From Exiguobacterium sp. AM39-5BH (lineage in GTDB: Bacteria; Bacillota; Bacilli; Exiguobacteriales; Exiguobacteriaceae), in the NCBI RefSeq assembly GCF_003467445.1, contig NZ_QSGS01000001.1, forward strand, positions 434,001-498,000: a stretch of DNA of 64,000 bases, given 5' to 3'. The position numbers were made by a program, and so were the translations under genes. Shown here piece after piece: positions 24,884 to 34,145 of this stretch. Position 1 is the stretch's first letter. Each line of letters opens with the position of its first letter. The notes beneath the pieces are model-generated. The model was not told the DNA's origin. It was given only the letters and a program-made list of their open reading frames with translations, and did no database searches.

Positions 24884-26287
24884 ATGATTGAATCAAACAC
24901 ATTTTTCGAACTCGATATCGAGACCGCCCATCGCGGATATAAAAAAGGAACGTTCACCGCACGCGACGTGACGGCCTACTACTTAACTCGAATCGCCAAC
25001 TTGAACGATAAGCTGAGAGCGGTCATTCAAGTGAACCCGGACGCCTTGTTCGAGGCCGAGGCGGCGGATCGCGCCTATCAACGAGGCGAACGCTTGCCGC
25101 TGCTCGGGATCCCGGTGCTCATTAAAGACAATATCGAGACGACCGGATTGATGAAGACGACGGCCGGGGCCGTCGCCCTGGCGCATCATTTCGCGGGCCG
25201 GGATGCCCACCTCGTCCAAAGCTTGCGCGCGAGTGGGGCCATCATCCTCGGTAAAGCGAACTTGTCCGAATGGGCCAACTTTTTGACCGAGGGCATGCCG
25301 AATGGCTGGAGCGGGGTTGGCGGACAAACGCTCAATCCATACGGAGACAACCTCGATGTCGGAGGCTCGAGTTCAGGTTCGGCGTCAGCGGTCGCGGCGA
25401 ACTTGACGCTGCTCGCTGTCGGTAGCGAGACGAGCGGCTCCATCATCCATCCGAGCGTCCATAACGGCATCGTCGGCATCAAACCGACCGTCGGTTTGAT
25501 TAGCCGTAGTGGCATCATCCCGATTTCCCGGTCGCAGGACACGGCCGGTCCCATGGCACGGACACTACGGGATGCGGTGTTCGCACTTGAAGCGATGGTC
25601 GAAGAAGACCCGGCTGACCCGGCGACGACGCATCTTCCGGCCGGTCCGCCTTACCGGACTTGTCTTGATGAGCGGCAAGCAGTCGGGATGCGTGTCGGCG
25701 TCGTCAAGACCGATCTGTCGGAAGAAGAGCAGACGCTCTACGACGAAGCGATCGCCTTGTTGAAACAGAGCGGCATCGAGGTCGTCACCGTCGAACTGCC
25801 GTCGAAAGCAGGGCTCGACCAAGGGGATATCCTGTACCATGAGTTCAAGCTCGGAATCGAGGCGTATCTCGCCTCGACGACGCTCCCGTATGAGACGTTG
25901 TCGGATTTGATTAACTGGAACAACAGTCATCCGGAGACGATTCCGCACGGACAGAAGACGTTCGAGAAAGCGAACGAACAATCGGGCCGCTTGATTGAGG
26001 ACGCCTATTTGACGCGCCGCCTCGACGACGTCTATCACGCCAAGACGGACGGCATCGACCGATTGTTGGCCGAGCAGGAACTTCATGCGCTCGTCTTGCC
26101 GCATGACCACAATTATGACATGGCGGCGAAAGCCGGCCATCCGACCGTCACGATCCCGTATCGCTTGAAGGCGAGCGGGGCCCCGTTCGGTCTATCTTTC
26201 ACCGGGACGAGCTATGCCGAACGCGACTTGATTCGTCTCGCCTATGCGTTCGAGCGTCACGTGACACGTCCCGTCCCACCGTTATAA
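24884..26287 (+). CDS. Amidase signature family protein
   Basis: 467 residues of the amidase signature family: catalytic Lys in 'GIPVLIKDNIETTG', 'LGKANLSEWANF', the Gly/Ser-rich 'VGGSSSGSASAVAANL' and 'GSETSGSIIHPSVHNGIVGIKPTVGLISRSGIIPIS' with the cis-Ser/Ser pair. Closest in style to stand-alone amidases, not to GatA, since no gatC or gatB adjoin. Hydrolyses an amide of unknown nature. ATG 24884 is chosen for AAAGGAGG 7 bases upstream. Confidence 0.9.
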   Translation: MIESNTFFELDIETAHRGYKKGTFTARDVTAYYLTRIANLNDKLRAVIQVNPDALFEAEAADRAYQRGERLPLLGIPVLIKDNIETTGLMKTTAGAVALAHHFAGRDAHLVQSLRASGAIILGKANLSEWANFLTEGMPNGWSGVGGQTLNPYGDNLDVGGSSSGSASAVAANLTLLAVGSETSGSIIHPSVHNGIVGIKPTVGLISRSGIIPISRSQDTAGPMARTLRDAVFALEAMVEEDPADPATTHLPAGPPYRTCLDERQAVGMRVGVVKTDLSEEEQTLYDEAIALLKQSGIEVVTVELPSKAGLDQGDILYHEFKLGIEAYLASTTLPYETLSDLINWNNSHPETIPHGQKTFEKANEQSGRLIEDAYLTRRLDDVYHAKTDGIDRLLAEQELHALVLPHDHNYDMAAKAGHPTVTIPYRLKASGAPFGLSFTGTSYAERDLIRLAYAFERHVTRPVPPL

Positions 26288-26292
26288 GAACG

Positions 26293-26321
26293 TTGCACCG
26301 GTCGTCCACGTCCGCTACAAT
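26293..26321 (+). promoter_or_regulatory. SigA-type promoter of rlmN
   Basis: TTGCAC, 17-base spacer, TACAAT, placed 36 bases before the rlmN start. Confidence 0.7.
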
Positions 26322-26356
26322 GGTACGTATGCGGATTGAAGAAAGGACAGATAGCA

Positions 26357-27418
26357 ATGAAACCATCTATATACGGGCTGACATTTGATCAGCTGACGGA
26401 AGCGTGCGTCTTTTGGGGATACAGCGCCTTCCACGCTAGACAAATCTGGGACTCGCTCTATATCGACCGAGTCAAACAAATCGAGGAGATCTCGGTACGG
26501 GCCGAGGTACGTGAGGCGCTCGCCGCCGAATACGTCATCTCGACGCAAGACCTGTTCGTCAAACAAGAAGCGGGCGACGGTACGGTCAAATTTTTACTTA
26601 AATTGCATGATGGACACTATATCGAGACGGTGCTCATGCGTCACAAATACGGACGTTCGGTCTGTGTGACGACGCAAGTCGGCTGCAATATCGGCTGTAG
26701 CTTCTGTGCGAGCGGCCTCTTGAAGAAGACGCGTGATTTGACGGCCGGCGAAGTTGTCGAACAGATCATGACCGTGCAACATTATTTGGATGAGGTCGGA
26801 GAAGGTGCCCGCGTTAGCCATATCGTCGTCATGGGAATCGGGGAACCGTTCGATAACTTCGATAACTTGGTCGATTTCCTCCGTGTCGTCAAAGACGAGC
26901 GCGGACTCGCCATCGCACCGCGTAAAATCAACGTGTCGACGAGCGGTCTCGCCGACAAGATTTATAAGTTCGCGGACCTCGATCTTCGCATCAATTTGGC
27001 GCTGTCACTCCACGCCCCGAACGATGCGTTGCGGACGCAAATCATGAAAATCAACCGGGCTTTCCCGCTCGACAAGCTCATGCCGGCCATCCGGTATTAC
27101 GTCGAGAAGACGAACAAACGGATCACGTTCGAATATATTCTTTTATCGAAAGTGAACGATTTGCCGGAGCACGCCGAGGAACTCGCCGACTTGATTGACG
27201 ATATTAAAGACAAGTCATACGTCAACTTGATTCCGTACAATCCGGTCAACGAGCATATTCAGTATGAGCGGAGCACGTCTGAGGACATCATGGCATTTTA
27301 TGACGTCTTGAAGAAGCGGGGCATCAATACCGGTGTCCGTCTCGAGCACGGGACTGATATCGATGCGGCCTGTGGCCAGTTGCGCAGCAAGCATATGAAT
27401 GTCGAAGGCGCAAAATGA
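26357..27418 (+). CDS. rlmN: Dual-specificity RNA methyltransferase RlmN
   Basis: 353 residues, radical-SAM enzyme that makes 2-methyladenosine at 23S rRNA A2503 and in tRNA. The 4Fe-4S motif 'CNIGCSFC' is at residues 110-117, with '[15 protein letters not shown]', '[14 protein letters not shown]', '[13 protein letters not shown]' and the catalytic Cys in '[10 protein letters not shown]' near the C-terminus. Start ATG 26357, with AAAGGAC upstream. Own promoter and terminator. Confidence 0.97.
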   Translation: MKPSIYGLTFDQLTEACVFWGYSAFHARQIWDSLYIDRVKQIEEISVRAEVREALAAEYVISTQDLFVKQEAGDGTVKFLLKLHDGHYIETVLMRHKYGRSVCVTTQVGCNIGCSFCASGLLKKTRDLTAGEVVEQIMTVQHYLDEVGEGARVSHIVVMGIGEPFDNFDNLVDFLRVVKDERGLAIAPRKINVSTSGLADKIYKFADLDLRINLALSLHAPNDALRTQIMKINRAFPLDKLMPAIRYYVEKTNKRITFEYILLSKVNDLPEHAEELADLIDDIKDKSYVNLIPYNPVNEHIQYERSTSEDIMAFYDVLKKRGINTGVRLEHGTDIDAACGQLRSKHMNVEGAK

Positions 27419-27419
27419 C

Positions 27420-27457
27420 AGGGACTCCTTGAATCTCATGATTCAAGGAGTTTTTTT
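27420..27457 (+). terminator. Terminator of rlmN
   Basis: Stem ACTCCTTGAAT / ATTCAAGGAGT with a six-base loop and seven T residues. Confidence 0.92.
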
Positions 27458-27595
27458 GTCTTCTGCCTTAGAAGGATGCCGGCCCGGTTCAATATTTTTT
27501 CTTCCGAGCGGTTGCTATTTTGGGAAATGTTGAATAGCGATTGCCCCCTCAGGGAATAGTCACTTGAAATCAATGTAGAGAGTGGGGGCAATTCA

Positions 27596-28477
27596 ATGGA
27601 GACAGTAAACGCTGCGTTATGGATTCGAGTTCGAAATACGCTTGGGGAAGGCCCGTGTTGGGATGCGGAACTGAAACGCTTCTATTGGGTCGATATCGAG
27701 GGACATACACTTTGGTGGTACGATGAGAAAGAAGATGAACTGTCGTCGTTCGATATGGGACAACAGATCGGGTTCGCGGTCCCGAAAGTGACGGACGGCG
27801 TCGTCGTCGGCTTGAAAGACGGGATCTATGAGTGGGACGAGACGTCAAAAGAGCTCGATAAAATCGTCGAACTCGACGACCCGGAAGGAAAGCTCCGCTT
27901 CAATGACGGAAAAGCCGACCCGTACGGCCGCATCTTCGCCGGCACGCTCCATCTTGAAGACGAGGCGGAACAAGCAACGCTATACCGGTTGAATCGCGAC
28001 GGCACGACCGAGGTCATGTTGAGCGAGTTGACATTATCGAACGGACTGACATGGTCACCCGACCATTCGACGTTCTATCATATCGATACACCGACCGAGA
28101 CGGTCCGTCAATACGCCTTTGACTTGAAGACGGGGACGCTCGGCGAAGGGGAGGCCATCATCGATTTCACCGTCGAGGAAGGATTCCCGGACGGCATGAC
28201 GTCCGATGAGGAAGGGTTCTTATGGATTGCACACTTTGCCGGCGGCCGCGTCTCGCGCTGGAACCCGGAGACGGGTGAAAAAGTGCTCGAGGTGCTCGTG
28301 CCGGCCCCGAACGTCACATCGTGTTGTTTTGTCGGCGACGAATTGAACCAACTCGCCATCACGACGGCTCGTGAAGGGATGGATGACGAGGCGCTCAAAG
28401 CCCATCCGGACGCAGGGTCGGTTTTTAAAATCGATACAGACGTGAAAGGGATGCCGCTCTATCGGTTTGGACGATAA
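27596..28477 (+). CDS. SMP-30/gluconolactonase-like hydrolase
   Basis: 293 residues, a six-bladed beta-propeller of the SGL family. Metal-site motifs are in place: 'LGEGPCWD' (Glu), 'NDGKADPYGRIFAGTL' (Asn/Asp) , 'SNGLTWSPDHSTFYHIDT' and 'EGFPDGMTSDEEGFLWIAHF' (Asp). Family members hydrolyse sugar lactones with a divalent metal. Start ATG 27596 behind AGTGGGGG. The next small gene follows 12 bases later and is likely cotranscribed. Confidence 0.9.
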   Translation: METVNAALWIRVRNTLGEGPCWDAELKRFYWVDIEGHTLWWYDEKEDELSSFDMGQQIGFAVPKVTDGVVVGLKDGIYEWDETSKELDKIVELDDPEGKLRFNDGKADPYGRIFAGTLHLEDEAEQATLYRLNRDGTTEVMLSELTLSNGLTWSPDHSTFYHIDTPTETVRQYAFDLKTGTLGEGEAIIDFTVEEGFPDGMTSDEEGFLWIAHFAGGRVSRWNPETGEKVLEVLVPAPNVTSCCFVGDELNQLAITTAREGMDDEALKAHPDAGSVFKIDTDVKGMPLYRFGR

Positions 28478-28489
28478 GGAGGTAAAGAG

Positions 28490-28753
28490 ATGGTGAAGCG
28501 ATTGCTCGTTCGTGCAGGCATCGGTTTGGCACTCGCGGCAGTGGCCCGGGTCGGGATTCAAAAACTATTGGATGCGAACCGGGAAGACGACCACACGTAT
28601 TTGAATCCGCGCTGGGATGAGGCCCTGAGTGTCGATGCCGATAAGGATGAGGATGAGGTCGGTCTGACGCAACTCGATTCGATTTATCGGGCCGAGTGGC
28701 AGGCGAACGCGTACCCTCGCTCCGAGGCAGAACGTAAGGCGTTGGAAGAATAG
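28490..28753 (+). CDS. Small membrane-anchored protein, unknown function
   Basis: 87 residues: a basic start and one hydrophobic segment (about residues 5-24, 'VRAGIGLALAAVARVGIQ'), then a soluble acidic tail. AAGGAGG precedes the ATG by 8 bases. It ends before a terminator. No family recognised. Confidence 0.75.
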   Translation: MVKRLLVRAGIGLALAAVARVGIQKLLDANREDDHTYLNPRWDEALSVDADKDEDEVGLTQLDSIYRAEWQANAYPRSEAERKALEE

Positions 28754-28757
28754 GGAA

Positions 28758-28792
28758 AGGGAACACGTCCGAAAACGGGCGTGTTTTTTCTT
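28758..28792 (+). terminator. Terminator after the small membrane protein
   Basis: Stem ACACGTCC / GGGCGTGT with loop GAAAAC and a T run, directly abutting the next promoter. Confidence 0.82.
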
Positions 28793-28839
28793 GACAAGAC
28801 AAAAGGGACCCGTCATTATCTAAAGAGTAATGATTACGA
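28791..28839 (+). promoter_or_regulatory. Promoter with candidate Zur box for the COG0523 GTPase
   Basis: TTGACA (28791-28796), 17-base spacer, CATTAT (28814-28819), then GAGTAATGATTACGA at 28825-28839. The last matches the 7-1-7 Zur box TCGTAATNATTACGA with two mismatches at one end. It would cover the transcription start, giving zinc-dependent repression. Confidence 0.72.
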
Positions 28840-28855
28840 TTTATGAGTGGGATAT

Positions 28856-30047
28856 ATGACACGAATTCCAATCACGGTGCTGTCCGGTTATTTAGGGAGC
28901 GGCAAGACGACGTTGATGAATCATCTGTTGAACAATCGGTCAGGCAAGAAATATGCGGTCATCGTCAACGACAAGAGCGAGTTAAACATCGACGAACGAT
29001 TGATCGAGCAGGGCGGTTTCTCGCGGACGGACGAAAAATTGGTCGAGTTATCGAATGGCTGCATCTGTTGCACGCTCCGTGAGGATTTGCTCGAAGCGGT
29101 GCAGGACATCACGAACGACCGTGAGCTCGACGGAATCATCATCGAGTCATCCGGCATCTCAGAACCGATTCCGGTCGCCCAAACGTTTACATACGCCGAT
29201 GACGCCCTCGGTATCGATTTGATGAGCCGCGTCTATATCAATGCGATGGTGACCGTCGTCGATGCATATCGGTTTTTGAAAGACTTCAACTCGGGCGAGT
29301 CGCTCCATGAACGTAAGCAGGCCATCGATGAGACAGACGTCCGCGAAGTCGTCGACCTGCTCCTCGACCAAATCGAGTTCGCGGACATCATCGTCTTGAA
29401 CAAGGCGGACCGCGTGACCGAGACGGAACTCGACGAGATGGCCGGGCTGTTGAAGGCGCTCAATCCAACCGCCAAACTGTTGACGTCGGTCCATGCGAAC
29501 GTGGAATGGACCGAGCTGTTGGACGTCAATCTGTTCGATTTCGAGCAGGCGATGCACGCCGCCGGCTGGATTCAAGAACTAGAGGCCGAGACACACACCA
29601 GAGACGGAGGAATACGGCATCAGTTCGTTCGTCTATCGCCGCCGCCGTCCGTTTCATCCGGAGAGGCTCCACGCCTGGATTGAGGCATTCCCGAATCAAG
29701 TCGTCCGCACCAAAGGTTTCTTATGGATCGCCTCCCGGAACGACATCGCCTGCCTGTTCTCGCAAGCGGGGTACGCATCGACGCTCGAACACGCGGGACG
29801 TTGGCTCGCGACGCTCCCGGAAGAGGAACGTTGTCTCATGTTCACGGCAGAACCCGAGCTCGCCGCCGACTACGTCGCGCCGTACGGGGATCGTCAGACG
29901 GAGCTCGTTTTGATCGGCCAGCGGATGGAGCGTTCGATCATCGAGGCGGAATTAGATGATTGTCTGTTGACAGACGAGGAGATGACCCTCGATTGGGCGA
30001 CGTTGCAGGATACGCTTCCGGGGAACGGTATCGTAACTTTCACATAA
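28856..30047 (+). CDS. COG0523 GTPase, zinc metallochaperone (ZagA/YciC-like; frameshifted in this sequence)
   Basis: G3E-type GTPase: Walker A 'GYLGSGKTT' at 11-19, the metal-binding 'CICC' (CxCC) at 69-72, 'ESSGISEP', and 'LNKADR'. The C-terminal CobW domain continues in another frame. At 29591-29600 a CA repeat is one unit short; adding CA gives 'ETHTPETEEYGISSFVYRRRRPFHPERL' and 397 residues, the length of B. subtilis YciC/ZagA. With the Zur box this points to zinc delivery during zinc shortage. Start ATG 28856 has a weak ribosome site. Confidence 0.88.
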
Positions 30048-30051
30048 ACCG

Positions 30052-30080
30052 TTTACAAATCCGGAATGGTCGTCTATACT
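30052..30080 (+). promoter_or_regulatory. Promoter of the ykoFEDC operon
   Basis: TTTACA, 17-base spacer, TATACT, about 32 bases before the TPP aptamer. Confidence 0.75.
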
Positions 30081-30111
30081 TCTCGTTGCATAGACAACCG
30101 CATACATTGGA

Positions 30112-30199
30112 CTACACTAGGGGTGCTTCGGCTGAGATGTGAGCATGGCTCCAATCCCTTATGACTCGATCCGGGTAATACCGGCGTGAGGAAGTGTGG
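30112..30199 (+). ncRNA. TPP riboswitch (THI element)
   Basis: P1 CTACAC / GTGTGG encloses GGGGTGC, GGCTGAGA, and GATCCGGGTAATACCGGCGTGAGGAAG, the standard thiamine-pyrophosphate core. It controls the ykoFEDC operon through the terminator at 30233-30263. Confidence 0.95.
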
Positions 30200-30232
30200 C
30201 ACTTTTTCTAATGGATTTTTAGATTGGACGAG

Positions 30233-30263
30233 TGGCCGCATTCTCATGGATGCGGCTTTTTTG
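30233..30263 (+). terminator. TPP-controlled terminator
   Basis: Stem GCCGCAT / ATGCGGC with eight-base loop and six T residues, 28 bases before ykoF. Confidence 0.85.
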
Positions 30264-30290
30264 TGTACATACAATAAGGGGGAACAGAAC

Positions 30291-30884
30291 ATGAACAATC
30301 AATGTGGAACGAGTCCGATCGTCGGATTCCGCTTTACGCTGAGCCCGATGACGTCTGATTTTGTGAGTGTCATCAAAGGGGCATTGAAGGAGACGAGCTT
30401 GCAAAACGTTTGGCGGCATACCGATGACGTGTCGACGGTCATCCGGGGACGGAGTGAGCATGTGTTCGACGTAGCCAAAGCCGTCTTGTCGCATGCGACA
30501 AAGGCAGGGGAACATGTGTCGATGAGCGGGACGTTCTCGGTCGGCTGCCCAGGCGACACGGCAGGAGACAATTTGCTCGACGTGACGACTGAGCCGGTGA
30601 ATGGCACGGCGGACTCGCAGTACGTATCTTCACAATTTGCACTCTATCCGCTCGGGGACGCGAAGTATATGGACATCATCTACGAAGAAATTGAGTTTGC
30701 GAAAGAGCGTGGCGTTTTCAATGACTCGATGCATTATGCCTCGGGTATTCACGGCGACATCGAACCGGTGTTTTCATTTTACGAGGAGACGTTCGACCGC
30801 GTCCGTGCGAAGACGAGCCATGTCGTCATGACGGTCACGTTCAGCGTGAACAGCCCGTCACACGAGGGACAGCAGCATGCTTAA
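30291..30884 (+). CDS. ykoF: Thiamine/HMP-binding protein YkoF
   Basis: 197 residues with two tandem ferredoxin-like (ACT-like) halves: 'GFRFTLSPMTSDFVSVIKGAL' and 'SSQFALYPLGDAKYMDIIYEEI'. In B. subtilis YkoF binds the pyrimidine moiety of thiamine and belongs to the ykoFEDC hydroxymethylpyrimidine/thiamine precursor transport operon. ATG 30291 is chosen for AAGGGGGAA; a longer in-frame start at 30186 would lie inside the riboswitch. First gene of the operon. Confidence 0.92.
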   Translation: MNNQCGTSPIVGFRFTLSPMTSDFVSVIKGALKETSLQNVWRHTDDVSTVIRGRSEHVFDVAKAVLSHATKAGEHVSMSGTFSVGCPGDTAGDNLLDVTTEPVNGTADSQYVSSQFALYPLGDAKYMDIIYEEIEFAKERGVFNDSMHYASGIHGDIEPVFSFYEETFDRVRAKTSHVVMTVTFSVNSPSHEGQQHA

Positions 30885-31452
30885 GTCGTGGAAGTTAAAA
30901 GAAATCGTCTTGTTGGCCATTTTATCGGTCGTGTTCGCTGTCGTCTATTTGGCGTTCGTCCATGTCGGGAATCTATGGGCAGGCTTGATTGGACCGATTG
31001 CATACGAATGGATTTTTGGGATTTGGTTCATCGTTTCGATAATTGCGGCTTATATCATCCGCAGACCTGGCGCAGCATTCTTGTCCGAAGTGCTCGCGGC
31101 GACGATTGAAATGATGATTGGTAACGCGATTGGACCTCGTATTATTTTAGTCGGAATCATTCAAGGACTTGGTGCTGAAGCGGCGTTTGCGGTCACGGGC
31201 TACAAACGATATGACCTTTGGGTGCTCATGCTGGCCGGATTTAGTGCAGCTGCGACAAGTTTCGCGTATACGTACGTCATGGGTGGACTCGCTGCCCTCA
31301 GTCCGACATACGTGGCGACGATGTTCGCGTTACGCGCGACGAGCGGGATGCTCATTGCCGGTCTAGGAGGTAAGATGTTAAGTGACTTGTTGCTTCGGAC
31401 AGGTGCACTTGAAGGATATGCTGTCGCTCGTCAGGAGCGTGTGCATGGTTGA
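30877..31452 (+). CDS. ykoE: ECF transporter S component YkoE (thiamine/HMP)
   Basis: 191 residues with five to six membrane helices; 'LKEIVLLAILSVVFAVVYLAF', 'PGAAFLSEVLAATIEMMIGN' and 'GIIQGLGAEAAFAVTGYKRY' are YkoE patterns. It is the substrate-binding subunit. Start overlaps the ykoF stop (ATGCTTAA). Confidence 0.93.
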   Translation: MLKSWKLKEIVLLAILSVVFAVVYLAFVHVGNLWAGLIGPIAYEWIFGIWFIVSIIAAYIIRRPGAAFLSEVLAATIEMMIGNAIGPRIILVGIIQGLGAEAAFAVTGYKRYDLWVLMLAGFSAAATSFAYTYVMGGLAALSPTYVATMFALRATSGMLIAGLGGKMLSDLLLRTGALEGYAVARQERVHG

Positions 31453-32773
31453 GGCAGAACAGCTGGCGTTCCGCTATCCGGACAAACCGTGCGAGGTATT
31501 GACGGACATTACGCTTCAATTGACGGCTGGAAGGACGCTCATCACCGGGGCGAGCGGATCGGGAAAGTCGACATTGTTCTCTTTGATGAATCGTCTGTAC
31601 CCGGATAACTGCGATGGCATCGTGACAGGCAGATTACATTTGTTTGGCCGCTCTTACGACACGTATGCAGCTGGCGAGGTGAATCGTCGTGTTGGAACAG
31701 TGTTTCAAGATCCTGACAGTCAATTCGTCATGCAGACGGTCGAGGAGGAATTGATTTTCACACTTGAAAATTTTGCCGTGGCGAGGGACGAGATGATGGC
31801 GCGTGTGGCCACGATTTTAGCGGAATTGCAGTTGACCGATTATCGTGACCGAGTCATTCATGACCTGTCAGGTGGTGAAAAGCAACAAATCGCTGTCGCC
31901 TGTGCTTTGATCGGGAAGCCGGAATGGCTACTACTCGATGAGCCGCTCGCGCACCTTGATCCCGAGACCTCAACCCGTTTCGTTCAGTGGCTCGACAACG
32001 TCGCACAGACGGTAAATGTTGTCGTCATCGAACATCGACCCTTCCTATGGCGCGGGTTCTTCGATAGAGAAGTGGAGCTCGTGAACGGACGCATCAACTA
32101 TGACGGACCGTTCATTGCCCGCCCGGATTATACGTTCTCTCCAGTTAAGGTGACACAAGGAAACACTATTTTATTTCACGTACCGCAATTGAAACGAAAA
32201 ACATTCAACCTAGCAGCGAGCGAACTGACCGTCGCCGACGGTGATCTCATTGCCGTACTTGGTCGAAACGGCAGTGGCAAATCGAGTTGGCTCAAGAGCC
32301 TTGCCCGCGAACATCAAGAAGTCGGACTCGTCCCACAATCTCCGGCTCATCTATTTATCACGAGTGATGTGACACGTGAACTCGCATATGGCCATGATCG
32401 TCCGATTGAGGACATCATGAACCGGCTCGGGCTTGGACCGTTTCGTAACGACCATCCACTCTCGCTAAGTCACGGTCAAAAACGAAGGCTCGCCATCGGG
32501 GTGATGATGCTCTCGAATAAACGGCTCATCGCTTTCGATGAACCAACTGCTGGACAGGATGAGATATCGCTTCGTACGCTCTATGAATTGATGGTTGAAC
32601 GAACCCGCGCCGGCCAGACGGTTCTGTTTGTGACGCACGACCTTAGTTTCGCCAGAATCGCGAACACATATTACTTGATGCGTGAAGGTAACTTGAGTGG
32701 GCCATATGATGCATCGCTTTGGGATGAGACAGAATTACTAGAAGCTCATGGTCTATTGCTGGAGGAATCGTGA
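31445..32773 (+). CDS. ykoD: ECF transporter double ATPase YkoD
   Basis: 442 residues with two ABC ATPase domains in one chain: first 'GASGSGKST' at 35-43, 'DLSGGEKQQIAVA', 'LLLDEPLAHLDP'; second 'GRNGSGKSS' near 270, 'LSHGQKRRLAIG', 'IAFDEPTAGQD'. It energises the YkoE/YkoC transporter. ATG 31445 overlaps the ykoE stop (ATGGTTGA), so the genes are coupled. Confidence 0.95.
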   Translation: MVEAEQLAFRYPDKPCEVLTDITLQLTAGRTLITGASGSGKSTLFSLMNRLYPDNCDGIVTGRLHLFGRSYDTYAAGEVNRRVGTVFQDPDSQFVMQTVEEELIFTLENFAVARDEMMARVATILAELQLTDYRDRVIHDLSGGEKQQIAVACALIGKPEWLLLDEPLAHLDPETSTRFVQWLDNVAQTVNVVVIEHRPFLWRGFFDREVELVNGRINYDGPFIARPDYTFSPVKVTQGNTILFHVPQLKRKTFNLAASELTVADGDLIAVLGRNGSGKSSWLKSLAREHQEVGLVPQSPAHLFITSDVTRELAYGHDRPIEDIMNRLGLGPFRNDHPLSLSHGQKRRLAIGVMMLSNKRLIAFDEPTAGQDEISLRTLYELMVERTRAGQTVLFVTHDLSFARIANTYYLMREGNLSGPYDASLWDETELLEAHGLLLEES

Positions 32774-33507
32774 TGACGTTTCAAGAGATGAACCCGACGA
32801 TTAAATTTCTGACCGTCACGTTGCTCATGTTCGGACTCGCTTTTATGTACAATCCATGGACGCCGCTTGCTGTATTCATCGGAACGCTTATACTTCAAAT
32901 TCTTTTTTCTAACGTGAACTGGAAACGATGGGCGCTGTTGATGATTCCATTTTTATTCACCGCGCTCGGGACATTGTGGACGACGCTCGTCTTTGGAAAA
33001 GAGACGAGCGGGGAGGTCATGTTCACCCTGTTAGGCAACGACGTCACCGCCGAGAATGTGTCGCTCGCAGCGACGCTCTCCTTACGGGTATTGGCATTCA
33101 CCGGCTTGTCACTCTTATTCACACTAACGACGGAACCCAAACGGTTCGTCTACAGCTTGATGCAACAAGGGAAGTTGTCACCAAAAATCGCTTACAGTGT
33201 CTTCGTCGGTTTTCGTTTCTTCCCGATTTTGAAGCATGAACTGATGCAGTTGTACGAAACGCATGCGTTACGAGGCGTTCGTTTAGAGACGCGACTCGAT
33301 CACATTCGGCACGTACCGAAAGTAATCATCCCACTACTTGCCGGATCGATTCGGCAAGCGGAACGCATCGCCTTCTCGATGGAGGCACGCGGGTTCACGG
33401 GCGAACCGCGAGCTACGTATGAAGTTGTCCCCATCACGCGGAGTGACTTTCTGTTGGCGTCGCTCTTGCTTCTATTGTTCGGAGCGAGCGTATGGATTGG
33501 CATATAA
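32773..33507 (+). CDS. ykoC: ECF transporter transmembrane component YkoC (EcfT family)
   Basis: 244 residues, four to five membrane helices, with the coupling motifs of EcfT: 'HALRG' and 'SIRQAERIAFSMEARGF' which dock on the ATPases. ATG 32773 overlaps the ykoD TGA and has GGAGG 7 bases upstream; GTG 32770 is the alternative. Last gene of ykoFEDC. Confidence 0.92.
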   Translation: MTFQEMNPTIKFLTVTLLMFGLAFMYNPWTPLAVFIGTLILQILFSNVNWKRWALLMIPFLFTALGTLWTTLVFGKETSGEVMFTLLGNDVTAENVSLAATLSLRVLAFTGLSLLFTLTTEPKRFVYSLMQQGKLSPKIAYSVFVGFRFFPILKHELMQLYETHALRGVRLETRLDHIRHVPKVIIPLLAGSIRQAERIAFSMEARGFTGEPRATYEVVPITRSDFLLASLLLLLFGASVWIGI

Positions 33508-33545
33508 AAGAAAACAAGACGACTCACTCGGAGTCGTCTTGTTTC
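33508..33545. terminator. Bidirectional terminator after ykoC
   Basis: Stem AAACAAGACGACTC / GGAGTCGTCTTGTTT with ACTC loop; it overlaps the 3' end of the convergent gene. Confidence 0.88.
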
Positions 33546-34111
33546 GTTTCTTTCACGATTCTAAATTTCGGTTTGACCGATTCGTTATTGAACGCCTCGA
33601 GCACGGTGTTCTCGTTGGCCATGCGAATCTGTTGCGGCTCGCCTTTTGACGTCGTGCCGATACAGAACATATGGGCCTCGTGGTCGGCGAACAGCGCCTT
33701 ATACGGAGTCGCATGGTGCATCAAGCGACCTGGCGAGCCCCAGCCGACGATTACCATGCCACCGCTCGCCTCGACCTCATCGAGCGTTTCCTCCACGTAA
33801 TGGAAGTTTACCTCGTCGAGCTGTGACTCGACGTACGGTAGATTGTCATTGATGGCGAGCGTCGGAACGAGACTGATGACGCGCATCTCGCGGATTGGTC
33901 GTTCTAGATGGTTTCGCATAAGCATATAAGCCCGTTGCGTCGTCGTCCCGGACAAGAAAGCATCGCTCATCCGTGGCGAATAGATGATGACGGCACAGAT
34001 GGCGCCGTCGACGACATCGGTGAATTCGTACGTCCGCATATATCGTTTTGTCTTGTCTTCATTAAAGACCGATTTGACGCGAATCGTCACTTCCTCGATA
34101 TGGGTATTCAT
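33524..34111 (-). CDS. DUF1643 domain protein
   Basis: 195 residues. 'CAVIIYSPRMSDAFLSGTTTQRAYMLMRN' and 'GMVIVGWGSPGRLMHHATPYKALFA' followed by 'MFCIGTTSKGEPQQ' fit the DUF1643 family, whose biochemical role is unknown. RBS GTGAGGAAAC precedes the ATG. The last codons lie inside the shared terminator with ykoC. Convergent with the thiamine operon; no functional link is evident. Confidence 0.75.
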   Translation of the reverse strand: MNTHIEEVTIRVKSVFNEDKTKRYMRTYEFTDVVDGAICAVIIYSPRMSDAFLSGTTTQRAYMLMRNHLERPIREMRVISLVPTLAINDNLPYVESQLDEVNFHYVEETLDEVEASGGMVIVGWGSPGRLMHHATPYKALFADHEAHMFCIGTTSKGEPQQIRMANENTVLEAFNNESVKPKFRIVKETKQDDSE

Positions 34112-34145
34112 ACTGTTTCCTCACTTTTGATCAAGTTATGCCAGG

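Noticed and set aside
25565..26140. 191-codon minus-strand frame in the amidase gene
   Set aside because: Composition is that of an antisense shadow; the amidase signature on the plus strand is unambiguous.
30186..30290. Upstream extension of ykoF
   Set aside because: It would begin inside the TPP riboswitch and cross its terminator; ATG 30291 has a proper ribosome site.
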